21,611 nt of DNA from a virus. Below are positions 14,542-20,917 of the stretch, piece by piece. How positions within the stretch are numbered: the first letter of the stretch is position 1; every line of letters begins with the position of its first letter. The stretch covers positions 1 through 21,611 of the IMG/VR virus record IMGVR_UViG_3300047094_000894; one strand, written 5' to 3'. Both the position numbers and the translations under genes were made by a program. The notes below the pieces were generated by a model. It saw only the letters and a list, made by a program, of their open reading frames with translations. It searched no databases and was not told the origin of the DNA.

Positions 14542-15222
14542 TTAGGGTGATGTTTTCGCGAGCCTCGCGGCATACGTGGCGATCCAATCATGCACCGGCT
14601 TGCCTCGGATGAGCCAGCCGGATTTCTGCATCACGGCGAAGAAGTTGCCGTCATAATCAGGATTCGGTTCTACGCCGTGCTGTTTGAGCGTCTCGTGCAT
14701 CGCCTCCACCGAAGTCGGATACGGATGCAGCGGCTTTTTTTCTCCGAAAAACAACTGGTGCTTTGCAAAAGCACCCTTTGTATTCTCTGAAGAAGTCTTT
14801 GCAGTAGTCTTTGTCTTTAGGGGAACTTCCCGTTTCGTCCACTTCCCATCTTCCCGTTTGGGTAACTTTGATGTTTCCATTTGGGCTACTTCGGCGAGGC
14901 GGTCGAGTTCTTCGGTGCGGATTCGGTAATACTTCCGGCGACTCACCCGGCCCTCGGGCTGAATTGTCTCGATCAGGTTCAGGCGCGAAAGGTTCGCCAT
15001 CGCCTTTCGGATAATCTTCTCAGTCCAGAACGGAAAATACTGCCAGCGCCAATCTTCCGCCGTGTTGAAAATCCACTGCTTTTCTTCGATGCGACGACCG
15101 AAGCGCGGATCTCGCAAAAGGTAGTGAAGCTGCTGAAGGATGATTGCTTCGTGAAGCCCGATGACGAGCGCGAGACTTGGCAGGACTTGAAGCGGTGGTT
15201 CTTCGATGATGAGCTTTGACAT
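14542..15222 (-). CDS. Winged-helix replication-initiation-type protein
   Basis: This 226-residue protein starts MSKLIIEEPPLQVLPSLALV at 15222. The N-terminal domain (1-105) has the EPPLQVLPSLAxxIGLHEAIILQQLHYLL signature and WIFNTAEDWRWQYFPFW...IRKAMANLSRLNLI, a winged-helix DNA-binding domain common in phage and plasmid replication or replisome-organiser proteins. A Lys/Thr-rich linker (118-160) leads to a short C-terminal motif, NFFAVMQKSGWLIRGKPVHDW (about 193-213), found in such replication proteins. In this family the N-terminus binds origin or operator DNA and the C-terminus may contact helicase. It sits outside an early region, between terminase and portal, downstream of a hairpin region that may be its binding site or leader. 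The gene could also act as a regulator. Confidence 0.75.
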   Translation of the reverse strand: MSKLIIEEPPLQVLPSLALVIGLHEAIILQQLHYLLRDPRFGRRIEEKQWIFNTAEDWRWQYFPFWTEKIIRKAMANLSRLNLIETIQPEGRVSRRKYYRIRTEELDRLAEVAQMETSKLPKREDGKWTKREVPLKTKTTAKTSSENTKGAFAKHQLFFGEKKPLHPYPTSVEAMHETLKQHGVEPNPDYDGNFFAVMQKSGWLIRGKPVHDWIATYAARLAKTSP

Positions 15223-15233
15223 GGATAAAAGTT

Positions 15234-15282
15234 GCCCCTTCCGCGTCAGACCCGCCTCGAATGAGAGCGGCGCGGAAGGGGC
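15234..15282 (-). other. Large perfect-stem hairpin in the leader of the winged-helix gene
   Basis: A 12-bp perfect inverted repeat (15234-15245 with 15271-15282, GCCCCTTCCGCG) encloses a second stem, CCGC-CTC with GAG-A-GCGG around a GAAT loop (15252-15270). It ends 11 bases before the ATG at 15222. In RNA the 3' arm is followed by AACTTTTATCC, so it could act as an attenuator. Its GGAAGGGG arm could also hide a ribosome-binding sequence. It could instead be a protein-binding or origin structure. Confidence 0.75.
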
Positions 15283-15316
15283 GATGAAAAAGGCTTTTGA
15301 GCCGGTCTGAATCGGC

Positions 15317-15338
15317 GCGTCGCCGTGATTGGCGACGC
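15317..15338 (-). other. Second hairpin in the same intergenic region
   Basis: An 8-bp perfect stem, GCGTCGCC / GGCGACGC, with the 6-base loop GTGATT lies between the terminator of the ParB-fold gene and the larger hairpin. No T-tract follows, so it is not an intrinsic terminator. It is probably part of a structured leader or origin region. Confidence 0.7.
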
Positions 15339-15372
15339 CGCGACATTGCACTACTCACGCGGCCTTGGCAAG

Positions 15373-15409
15373 AAAAAACTGAGGGCGGCACCGTTGCCAG
15401 TGCCGCCCT
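15373..15409 (-). terminator. Rho-independent terminator after the ParB-fold gene
   Basis: On the minus strand a perfect 10-bp stem (AGGGCGGCAC / GTGCCGCCCT, arms 15382-15391 and 15400-15409) has an 8-base loop. CAG and six T (15378-15373) follow on the 3' side. It lies 26 bases after the ParB-fold stop codon at 15436 and separates that gene from the winged-helix gene, which therefore probably has its own promoter in 15223-15372. I could not identify a convincing one. Confidence 0.9.
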
Positions 15410-15435
15410 TGTGTTTGCCTAGATTTTTGGAAGAA

Positions 15436-16248
15436 TTATCCTTTCGAGCTAGGAAATTCGGGATATTTTTCGTTCTCGATAAATCGCAAAACGATAGATT
15501 TTTTTCCTTCCATTACAGCTTTGAATGTTTTGATCAGAAGTCCCATCACGTATCCCCCGGGCAATTTCGCTTTCGATCCCATATTTGAGATCAGCCTGTT
15601 CCTTAAATCGTTAATTGCGCCGTCGCAATTTTTTCCGGAGTAAAGTTTTTCAAGCATCGCCTCGGCTGTTTCAAAAACTTCCGCTCCGCGTTGATACGCA
15701 AGCCATAGGAATGCCATAGCCCCCGACCGTGGTAGCAATTTGCAGCCAGTATGAAATGAATTTGCCAGCATGTAAAACGATTGCAATTCATCATTGTTCG
15801 CGGCGATGAAGTCCATGACTTCGCTCCGTGTCATGGTGGCATTTGTAGATCCAGAGAGCGGCCCTGCCTGCCCCTTTTCGATGGCAAGAATCCATCGCGC
15901 AGCGGCGCTCACGTTTGTTGCGTTCGCAAGTTGCATTGAATCGCCAATTGCACGCTTCAATCCGCAATCAACAATCTTAAAGATTTCTGGTTCGTTCGTC
16001 TTGAGCAGCAAAAACTTTTGCGCCTTGCCTGATTGAACAACCGCAGTCAGTCGATGTTGCCCATTTCCTAGCGTGCCGTTGATCAGCAAGATGGCGTCGG
16101 TGGAAAGCCGAAAAGTTCCGTTCCGCATTTCGCGCTCTAGGTCTGCAACTACTTTTGGCCGGATTTTCCGCTGCATTTCATATCGGTTTTCAAGCATCAG
16201 TGATGCCTCGTTCGGTGTGATTGTCTTGATTTCAATATTTGCGTTCAT
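15436..16248 (-). CDS. ParB/sulfiredoxin-fold phage protein (GQHRL family)
   Basis: This 270-residue protein starts MNANIEIKTITPNEASLMLE at 16248; the open frame extends upstream to 16494 but reads as His/Arg-rich noise. Residues 15-70 contain RPKVVADLEREMRNGTFRL and the motif GNGQHRLTAVVQSG (61-74), typical of a phage family with the ParB/Srx fold in which GQHRL lies at the nucleotide or catalytic loop. The remainder is helical (KIVDCGLKRAIGDSMQLANA, 91-110). These proteins are widespread in phages without an established role; DNA binding, nuclease or CTPase activity has been suggested for ParB-fold relatives. Base composition appears lower in GC than its neighbours, which suggests a moron-like acquisition. 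A strong terminator follows. Confidence 0.78.
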   Translation of the reverse strand: MNANIEIKTITPNEASLMLENRYEMQRKIRPKVVADLEREMRNGTFRLSTDAILLINGTLGNGQHRLTAVVQSGKAQKFLLLKTNEPEIFKIVDCGLKRAIGDSMQLANATNVSAAARWILAIEKGQAGPLSGSTNATMTRSEVMDFIAANNDELQSFYMLANSFHTGCKLLPRSGAMAFLWLAYQRGAEVFETAEAMLEKLYSGKNCDGAINDLRNRLISNMGSKAKLPGGYVMGLLIKTFKAVMEGKKSIVLRFIENEKYPEFPSSKG

Positions 16249-16268
16249 TTTGTGTGGGTTTTTATGGT

Positions 16269-16439
16269 TCAGTTTTTCGGAGCAGGCACCGCGCAGGCTG
16301 CGATGATGCCGATGAGCGGCGAGAGGATGAGGCTGATCGCGAAGTATGCTCCAGCGGAGTGGCCGCGTGCGCCTGCGACGAGTCCGACGCCTACGGAAAG
16401 CGCGATCCAGATGACGATGGGAATGATGTCTATTTTCAT
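16269..16439 (-). CDS. Small two-helix membrane protein
   Basis: This 56-residue protein starts MKIDIIPIVIWIALSVGVGL at 16439. It has two hydrophobic helices (about 5-22 and 31-50, AYFAISLILSPLIGIIAACA) separated by GARGHSAG, and a short Lys-Asn tail. The SLILSPLIG motif occurs in small two-helix membrane proteins of bacteria and phages. Possible roles are a holin-like pore or a superinfection-exclusion protein, but no lysis cassette (endolysin, spanin) is beside it, so holin is only a guess. The ATG was chosen because the longer frame (to 16592) starts with Arg-rich sequence and would make the helices internal. It lies 20 bases before the ParB-fold gene. Confidence 0.65.
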   Translation of the reverse strand: MKIDIIPIVIWIALSVGVGLVAGARGHSAGAYFAISLILSPLIGIIAACAVPAPKN

Positions 16440-16457
16440 TTTGTTTTGGTTCCAAGT

Positions 16458-16508
16458 GCCGCCGCCACGGTGAAACCCGCGCCCGAATGGGCACGGCGTG
16501 ACGGCGGC
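16458..16508 (-). other. Nested inverted repeats upstream of the membrane-protein gene
   Basis: A 7-bp outer arm (GCCGCCG 16458-16464 with CGGCGGC 16502-16508) is extended after one mismatch by a 3-bp pairing. It encloses an independent GCCC-GAAT-GGGC hairpin (16481-16492). It lies in the 173-base gap between terminase and the membrane protein, within the putative leader. It is probably a structured 5' UTR; no T-tract adjoins it. Confidence 0.55.
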
Positions 16509-16563
16509 TGATTTGGTGTTGGATTGCTTGGTTTCACGCAAGAATCGCGGATGCGATGTGGAG

Positions 16564-16592
16564 CTTCTACGCTGCCGCCGTTGGTTTGGCAA
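16564..16592 (-). promoter_or_regulatory. Candidate promoter for membrane/ParB-fold genes
   Basis: TTGCCA (16592-16587) and TAGAAG (16569-16564) are spaced by 17 bases on the minus strand, with an A/T-rich stretch just upstream after the terminase stop (16593-16612). The -35 box is 5 of 6 to consensus and the -10 is 4 of 6. It would start a transcript with a leader of about 118 bases carrying the hairpin at 16458-16508. This is a tentative call. Confidence 0.35.
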
Positions 16593-16612
16593 GGATTATT
16601 TTTAATTTCTTT

Positions 16613-18520
16613 TCACAGCCACCCGCTCCGCGTCTGCCCGCCCTCAAAAATGGCGTAGTCAATCTCCGGCTTCGGCTTCGCGTTTGGCGTGCGCAGGGCT
16701 TCGGCGTCGTCGGCAATGGCCTGCTCTAGCGCGTCCCAGTTGCGCGGGTGCAGCCGTAGCGCACCGAGGCAGCCGACCTCGATGTCGAGGGCTTCGTTGC
16801 GCGCGTTCTTTTCGTTCTCGTATTTCCGAATCTCCTGCCCGCCGTCAAACGTGATGACGACTTTTTCCACGGTCAACTGCTGAAAGTATTCCTCCGAGAA
16901 TCGCTGGTTGAAGTGCATCGCCGTCGCGCCCGGTTCCGTCACGCGTAGGCGTTCGTAGATGCGATCCTTTGCCTCCCATGTCCCGATTTCGTGCCCCTTC
17001 AAATTCTTGGCAACAGTGCTCATCTTGCGCGTGATAATCGGTGCGCCGAATCTGCCGACACCTTTGCTCGCGCGCACGTGTCCCGTGACGTGTTGCACCG
17101 GCTCGCGCGCGATGCGCTGGAAAAAGCGATACACTTCCTCCGCGTATGCGCCGCCGTCCACGAATGCCATTCCGAGCCGTAGCTTCGCGCCGCTAGCGTG
17201 CGTCCACTCGCGGCCAAGCTCCTTTGCCAGCGCCGTCCAGACTTCTTGGTGGGACGTGTAGCCATCGAGCACAACGTGGTCAAGTCCCCACGATTCTTCC
17301 TCGCGGTTCCACGCGCGCCAGCCAACCTCTAGCCGGTTGCGTTGCACGTCGCAAAACGCCGTGATGAACGATGCGGCCTGCGGCACGGTGTCGTAATTCT
17401 CGCGCCGCTCATGTAAGGTTTTCCAGTCGGGCGGCTGCTCGCTTTCGTCGGTGGGGTCGAACGGCTCCGCGTCCACGGTGTTGACCATTGGCCGGCGCGC
17501 GCGCTTCGGGTCTGCGCTCGCTGCGACGGCCATTTCCTCCTCGGCCATCTGGCCAAGGTATCCTGCCGGGTAGCGCACGGGATCAACCGGGTGCGGCCAA
17601 AGCAGCGCGTTGGCGTGGTAGCCTCGCCGCCCGCGAAACTCGTTGCGCGGTTTCCAGTTGTCGAAGCCTTGCTTGTGCGCCATCGCGTAACGCTCTGCGT
17701 CGGTCAGGAACTCGCCGCACCTCGGGCATTCCAGCCGCGCGCCCTCGGGCTTGCCCTTGTCGTATCGAAGCTGTCGGCGGTGCATGACGAACGGCTCGCC
17801 GCCACACTTGACGCATGTGACGTGCCACTCGTTCCAGTCTGAGTTTTCCAGATCGTTCATGATCCGGCTGTGGCCGAGCAGTGACGGGTAGCTCGCCGCC
17901 ACGCGGATTGTGTCCGGGTATTCGCTGCCACGCTTCCAGAATATTTGCACCTGGTCGCCTTCGTCGCCTTCCTCTTTTTGAATGGCGTCCTTTTCGTCAA
18001 TGACGAGGAAGCTGCCTTTCGCGCGTCGCAATTCGCCGGGTGCATTCGCGCCGAACATGGTAATCAGTCCGCCGGGAAACTGCTTGTGCAGAATGGTGTT
18101 GGACGTGACGCGTCGGTTGCCCTTGCTGCCGTATTCGTTCAGGCAGGGCGTCGTGTCGAAAAGCTCGCCGCACAAATTGTCTTTGCTAAACTTCTCCACC
18201 TGTCCAGTCGTCGGCATCATGTAGAGGATGCGGCGCGGTTTCTGATCCACCGTGTAGCCGATGGCCAGTAGGATGACGGTGCTTTTGAGTCCGCGCGAAA
18301 AGATGGCATAGCTCGTCTCGATCACGCGCCGGTCGAAGATGCTCTGATACATGGCGCGCGTGTAGGGCGCGAAGTCCCAGCGGAAGCGCCCGCCGTTTGG
18401 TAGGCGATACACTTCCTCGGCCCATTCCTCCGGTGCCATGCGAGACCACGGCGCAAAGCTGCGCGCGTAGCTGTGCAGCCATGATGCACGAATCTTGGCG
18501 ACGCTGATCGGGTCGGTCAT
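16613..18520 (-). CDS. Terminase large subunit, lambda gpA family
   Basis: The 635-residue product is a packaging motor ATPase plus nuclease. The ATPase part contains SRGLKST (75-81) at the Walker A place, a conserved RRILYMMPTTGQVEKFSKD (96-114) and Walker B FLVIDEKD (171-178). Two Cys pairs (C236/C239 and C265/C268) form a zinc-ribbon insert typical of gpA. The nuclease domain shows Asp residues at FCDVQ (D391), FVDGG (D455) and EALD (D579). The protein threads the genome into the prohead through the portal and cuts concatemers. It is close to lambda gpA in length (641 residues). The start overlaps the Nu1-like stop by ATGA. A small oddity is Leu in place of the usual Gly before the Walker A Lys. 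Confidence 0.93.
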   Translation of the reverse strand: MTDPISVAKIRASWLHSYARSFAPWSRMAPEEWAEEVYRLPNGGRFRWDFAPYTRAMYQSIFDRRVIETSYAIFSRGLKSTVILLAIGYTVDQKPRRILYMMPTTGQVEKFSKDNLCGELFDTTPCLNEYGSKGNRRVTSNTILHKQFPGGLITMFGANAPGELRRAKGSFLVIDEKDAIQKEEGDEGDQVQIFWKRGSEYPDTIRVAASYPSLLGHSRIMNDLENSDWNEWHVTCVKCGGEPFVMHRRQLRYDKGKPEGARLECPRCGEFLTDAERYAMAHKQGFDNWKPRNEFRGRRGYHANALLWPHPVDPVRYPAGYLGQMAEEEMAVAASADPKRARRPMVNTVDAEPFDPTDESEQPPDWKTLHERRENYDTVPQAASFITAFCDVQRNRLEVGWRAWNREEESWGLDHVVLDGYTSHQEVWTALAKELGREWTHASGAKLRLGMAFVDGGAYAEEVYRFFQRIAREPVQHVTGHVRASKGVGRFGAPIITRKMSTVAKNLKGHEIGTWEAKDRIYERLRVTEPGATAMHFNQRFSEEYFQQLTVEKVVITFDGGQEIRKYENEKNARNEALDIEVGCLGALRLHPRNWDALEQAIADDAEALRTPNAKPKPEIDYAIFEGGQTRSGWL

Positions 18521-18936
18521 AGCTTTGCCAGCTTCGCAGGCACCTCGCGCAACTCGGTGAAGATGTCGCGGATCAACTCCGGCGTGAGCGTCTTTCCTTC
18601 GTGCGCTTTGAGCAGGCCCGCCACGTTGCTGAGGCTGGTTTCGTGGATTGCCTCAACGTCCTCGGAAGGCCATCGCTCTCCGCGTAGCACCTCCATTTCC
18701 AGATCAATCTGTTGCCGCCGCGCAATGGTGAGCAGCCGCGATGCCTCTTGCGCCGTCACTGAGCCGGTGCCGTCCTCGCCCGCCACGCCGTAGAGCTTGG
18801 CCAGCGCGAGCTTGGAATCGTAGAGTTTGCCCGACTTCGGGCCGGGCTGGAACGTCAGGCCGTCCATGCTTTTCGTCACGGTCGCGCGCGTTTTGCCGGT
18901 CAGTTTGTGCAGTTCGTTGATGCTTAGGAGTGGCAT
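18517..18936 (-). CDS. Terminase small subunit, Nu1-like
   Basis: This 139-residue protein starts MPLLSINELHKLTGKTRATV, an N-terminal helix-turn-helix of the Nu1/terminase small subunit type (LSINELHKLTGKTRATVTKSMDGL, 4-27). A linker and a helical middle follow (SVTAQEASRLLTIARRQQIDLEMEVLRGERW, about 59-89) and a C-terminal helical region (ELREVPAKLAKL) that in Nu1 contacts the large subunit. It recognises the packaging site on phage DNA. The start at 18936 overlaps the HNH gene by 13 bases, and the stop couples to the large subunit. Confidence 0.85.
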   Translation of the reverse strand: MPLLSINELHKLTGKTRATVTKSMDGLTFQPGPKSGKLYDSKLALAKLYGVAGEDGTGSVTAQEASRLLTIARRQQIDLEMEVLRGERWPSEDVEAIHETSLSNVAGLLKAHEGKTLTPELIRDIFTELREVPAKLAKL

Positions 18937-19601
18937 ATCGGAAGCGGAAGTTGCGATTTACCCGGTATGATTCGTGAACCTTTCTTAGCGTTCTCTGTCC
19001 CCCAAATCGGGCGGAGGTTCTGCCAGTTCCAGCAAATCATCTGCTGTTCAAACGTCGCCGCGAATATGGACTGCGGCAAGATGTGGTCGATCTGCCATCG
19101 TCTGACTCCGGTGCCTTGGTTTCCCCAATCCATGCCGTGCCTGAATTGCGACTCGATGTGCGCGCGAAGCTGTTCAAGCGAACAACCAAGCAACCGCTCC
19201 ATTGCGCCGGATGTTTTTTGGCCGCTAATAAATCGCTGCATCTTCCGTTTGAGTATGAAGCGAAGGCGGAAGGCTGGATCGTTTTTGTATCGCCACCGTT
19301 CAACCTCCGCGCGTGTGGCGCTTTTAGGAAGCGGGTGTTTTTTGCAGTGCGGAATATAGCCTGCGTTGGAGCACAGTCGCCCGCAAAATTTTTGATCTCC
19401 GTTGATTCTTATCTGAAATTTTTTTCCGCATTGGATGCATGATCTTTTTATTCGTTCCTTGCGCTTTCTCATCATCGCGTTTTGAAATGCCTCCTTGAAA
19501 GACGGATCTGCCCGCTGCGCTTTCATTCGTTCGCTGGTTTGCGCGCGGAACTCTGGCCGCTTCCAAATCTCCTTGGCTGCTTGGCTTCTGTTTTGATTCA
19601 T
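18924..19601 (-). CDS. HNH endonuclease next to the terminase
   Basis: This 225-residue protein has an N-terminal helical, basic region (1-52, QAAKEIWKRPEFRAQTSERM, repeat-like DNA-binding helices), a Cys zinc ribbon (C55-x2-C58 ... C73-x3-C77), and an HNH motif: Asp172-His173 in WQIDHILPQS, Asn195 in WQNLRP, and Asn204/Lys207 in ENAKKGSR. The intermediate GCSLEQLRAHIESQFRHGMDW is typical of this phage HNH family. HNH proteins beside terminase in cos phages (for example HK97 gp74) stimulate terminase cutting, but free-standing homing endonucleases also occur here. The lower GC than neighbours and the NUMOD-like N-terminus leave homing open. Confidence 0.88.
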   Translation of the reverse strand: MNQNRSQAAKEIWKRPEFRAQTSERMKAQRADPSFKEAFQNAMMRKRKERIKRSCIQCGKKFQIRINGDQKFCGRLCSNAGYIPHCKKHPLPKSATRAEVERWRYKNDPAFRLRFILKRKMQRFISGQKTSGAMERLLGCSLEQLRAHIESQFRHGMDWGNQGTGVRRWQIDHILPQSIFAATFEQQMICWNWQNLRPIWGTENAKKGSRIIPGKSQLPLPICHS

Positions 19602-19701
19602 GTTGTTGCGTCGTTATAGAAATTATCAGCTAGCGGCTGTGTGCGCCGCAGAACCTGCCTTGAAGATTAACGTCTCAGAAGAACCTAAAATGTTTTGCGC
19701 T

Positions 19702-19887
19702 CTAATCATGCACCACGGCCTCATGCGAGTCCCCGGAAATGTTTTTGCGCTTCGCCTCCCTGCGCGCCTTCATCGCAGCCCGGCCCTTGGCAGCGTTGGC
19801 CTGCCTCGCGACGATGCTGGCAGGCGTGAGTGTCTTGGGCTTGCCCTTGGCTTTGCGGCCAAGGGCGACGGCGTGCGGGTCTTTCAT
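19702..19887 (-). CDS. Small basic protein (61 aa)
   Basis: This 61-residue protein starts MKDPHAVALGRKAKGKPKTL at 19887 and is strongly basic with many Ala (ARQANAAKGRAAMKARREAK). The upstream open frame to 20103 is not used. Small Lys/Arg/Ala-rich proteins with GKPKTLTPA motifs are common in phages; nucleic-acid binding is likely but the role is unknown. It sits 10 bases after the neighbouring 85-residue gene and before the HNH gene. Confidence 0.55.
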   Translation of the reverse strand: MKDPHAVALGRKAKGKPKTLTPASIVARQANAAKGRAAMKARREAKRKNISGDSHEAVVHD

Positions 19888-19897
19888 GGGTGATACG

Positions 19898-20155
19898 CTA
19901 GAGCGGTTGCGTGCGCGTGTCAAGCACGACCAAGGCCGCGCGCGTATTGCTCGACGTGCTCGGCGTGTTCCTTGTGCTGGCCTGTTTAGGCGCGAGCTTT
20001 GCCCGCTTTGGCGGGTGTAGTGCTTCTCGTGCAAGGATTGCGGCGGCGCATCCACATCCGCATCCGCCGTGTCGGTCGCACATGCAGCCGTCGCCGAGGT
20101 CAATGACCTGGAGGAGTGCCTTCCGGTATCGGGCTAGCGTGTCAAGGTCGCTCAT
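19898..20155 (-). CDS. Small Cys-rich protein (85 aa), possibly with altered C-terminus
   Basis: It starts MSDLDTLARYRKALLQVIDL at 20155 in an ATGA overlap with the previous gene. Residues 23-37 are Cys/Gly-rich (DGCMCDRHGGCGCGC), probably metal binding. After about residue 57 the sequence becomes low-complexity Thr/Ser/Arg (STRNTPSTSSNTRAALVV). The -1 frame over this same stretch encodes a C-terminus like that of the neighbouring 69-residue protein (see the feature at 19920-19985), so the original end of this gene may be in that other frame. Confidence 0.6.
   Translation of the reverse strand: MSDLDTLARYRKALLQVIDLGDGCMCDRHGGCGCGCAAAILAREALHPPKRAKLAPKQASTRNTPSTSSNTRAALVVLDTRTQPL
19920..19985 (-). 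pseudogene. Out-of-frame C-terminal segment resembling the neighbour's end
   Basis: Relative to the 85-residue gene, the -1 frame here is open for 21 codons after a TAA at 19986-19988, then stops at 19920-19922. It reads HKEHAEHVEQYARGLGRA, which parallels QEHAEHVDMAARNFTRA at the end of the 69-residue protein. The codons differ at synonymous places (GAA/GAG, GTC/GTG), so protein-level descent is more likely than chance. It has no start codon, so it is either a remnant after an indel or, less likely, reached by frameshifting. Confidence 0.5.
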
Positions 20156-20361
20156 GCGCGGGTGAAGTTGCGTGCGGCCATGTCCACGTGCTCGGCGTGC
20201 TCCTGCGCGTAGCCGGGGCAGCGGCGGAGCAGCCAGAGGTGGCAGGCGAGGCGGATGTCGTCGCAGGACTCGCCGTGGCGTTTGCTGGATACGGCGTCGC
20301 GCTCCTTCCAACGCGAGCGGTAGTTCAAATGAGTGTTGGCTGAGTGGCTTATGTTTCTCAT
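20152..20361 (-). CDS. Small hypothetical protein (69 aa)
   Basis: This 69-residue, Arg/His-rich protein starts MRNISHSANTHLNYRSRWKE at 20361 and ends QEHAEHVDMAARNFTRA. Two to three Cys in SCDDIRLACHLWLLRRCPG (about 32-50) hint at metal binding. Both ends form ATGA overlaps with neighbours, strong evidence that it is a translated unit in the operon. No family recognised. Confidence 0.65.
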   Translation of the reverse strand: MRNISHSANTHLNYRSRWKERDAVSSKRHGESCDDIRLACHLWLLRRCPGYAQEHAEHVDMAARNFTRA

Positions 20362-20720
20362 GGGGTGGGGTTCCAGAGGTTGAGGGTGCGGAGGAAAGCT
20401 TCGGCGCGCTGGGCGGCGGTGGCTGATGCGACGGATTCAAGGCCTGCGTGTAGTTTGTGCCATGCCTCGTCTCCATGCGGCTGGAAACCGCATACCAAGG
20501 CCAGTTCAGACAGGTAGGCAGAGAATACCCTCTTCGCTTTGATTTCCTTCTCCGCCTCGTGCATGGCGTTGAGGTCGTTGAGGTAGTCGGGGATGCCGTG
20601 GAATGAATAGCTGTCGTCCTTCCACCATCCATTGCGGTGCGTGCCTCCATAGGTCGCTTCACCGTGATATTTCCATCCGCACGCCTCGGCGATGGCGATT
20701 CGTTGTGCTTCTGGTGTCAT
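20358..20720 (-). CDS. Phage ABA sandwich domain protein
   Basis: This 120-residue protein has the family pattern: MTPEAQRIAIAEACGWKYHG at the N-terminus, YSFHGIPDYLNDLNAMHEAEK in the middle, and ATAAQRAEAFLRTLNLW at the C-terminus. This matches the small phage ABA-sandwich domain proteins (DUF family) that occur in many siphovirus genomes without known function. The middle includes His/Trp residues (GTHRNGWWKDDSYSFHG). It sits in the ATGA-coupled small-gene operon. Position and family say accessory early protein; more cannot be concluded. Confidence 0.82.
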   Translation of the reverse strand: MTPEAQRIAIAEACGWKYHGEATYGGTHRNGWWKDDSYSFHGIPDYLNDLNAMHEAEKEIKAKRVFSAYLSELALVCGFQPHGDEAWHKLHAGLESVASATAAQRAEAFLRTLNLWNPTP

Positions 20721-20917
20721 GTCGTGTGCTTGGCTAGGATGTTGCTGAGGTGGCGAGGGTTGAGCGAGCGAAGATGCGCGATGCAGGCGGCGTGGTCAGG
20801 CGAGGCGATGTCCTCCAGCCGGGTGCAGTTGGACGAGCAAAGGCCGTGGCGGTGAAGATGCGCGTAGATTGGCCAAGCAGGGAGATTGGCGGCGGCGAGG
20901 TAGTCAACAAGCGTCAT
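20717..20917 (-). CDS. Small hypothetical protein (66 aa)
   Basis: The 66-residue product starts MTLVDYLAAANLPAWPIYAH at 20917, is His/Cys-containing (HLHRHGLCSSNCTRLEDI, then HAACIAHL), and ends LAKHTT. ATGA overlaps at both ends support translation. The open frame upstream to 21070 overlaps the previous gene and is Arg/Cys-rich noise. A metal-binding role is possible; no family is recognised. Confidence 0.65.
   Translation of the reverse strand: MTLVDYLAAANLPAWPIYAHLHRHGLCSSNCTRLEDIASPDHAACIAHLRSLNPRHLSNILAKHTT

Noticed and set aside
15221-15310. 29-codon plus-strand ORF across the hairpin
   Set aside because: Too short, antisense orientation in an all-minus region, and its sequence is dictated by the inverted repeat.
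15223-15351. N-terminal extension of the winged-helix protein to 15351
   Set aside because: It runs through two hairpins; the conserved start MSKLIIEEPP is at 15222.
15343-15371. TTGCCA/CAATGT promoter candidate for the winged-helix gene
   Set aside because: The -10 box matches consensus at only two positions and the -35 overlaps the tail end of the terminator.
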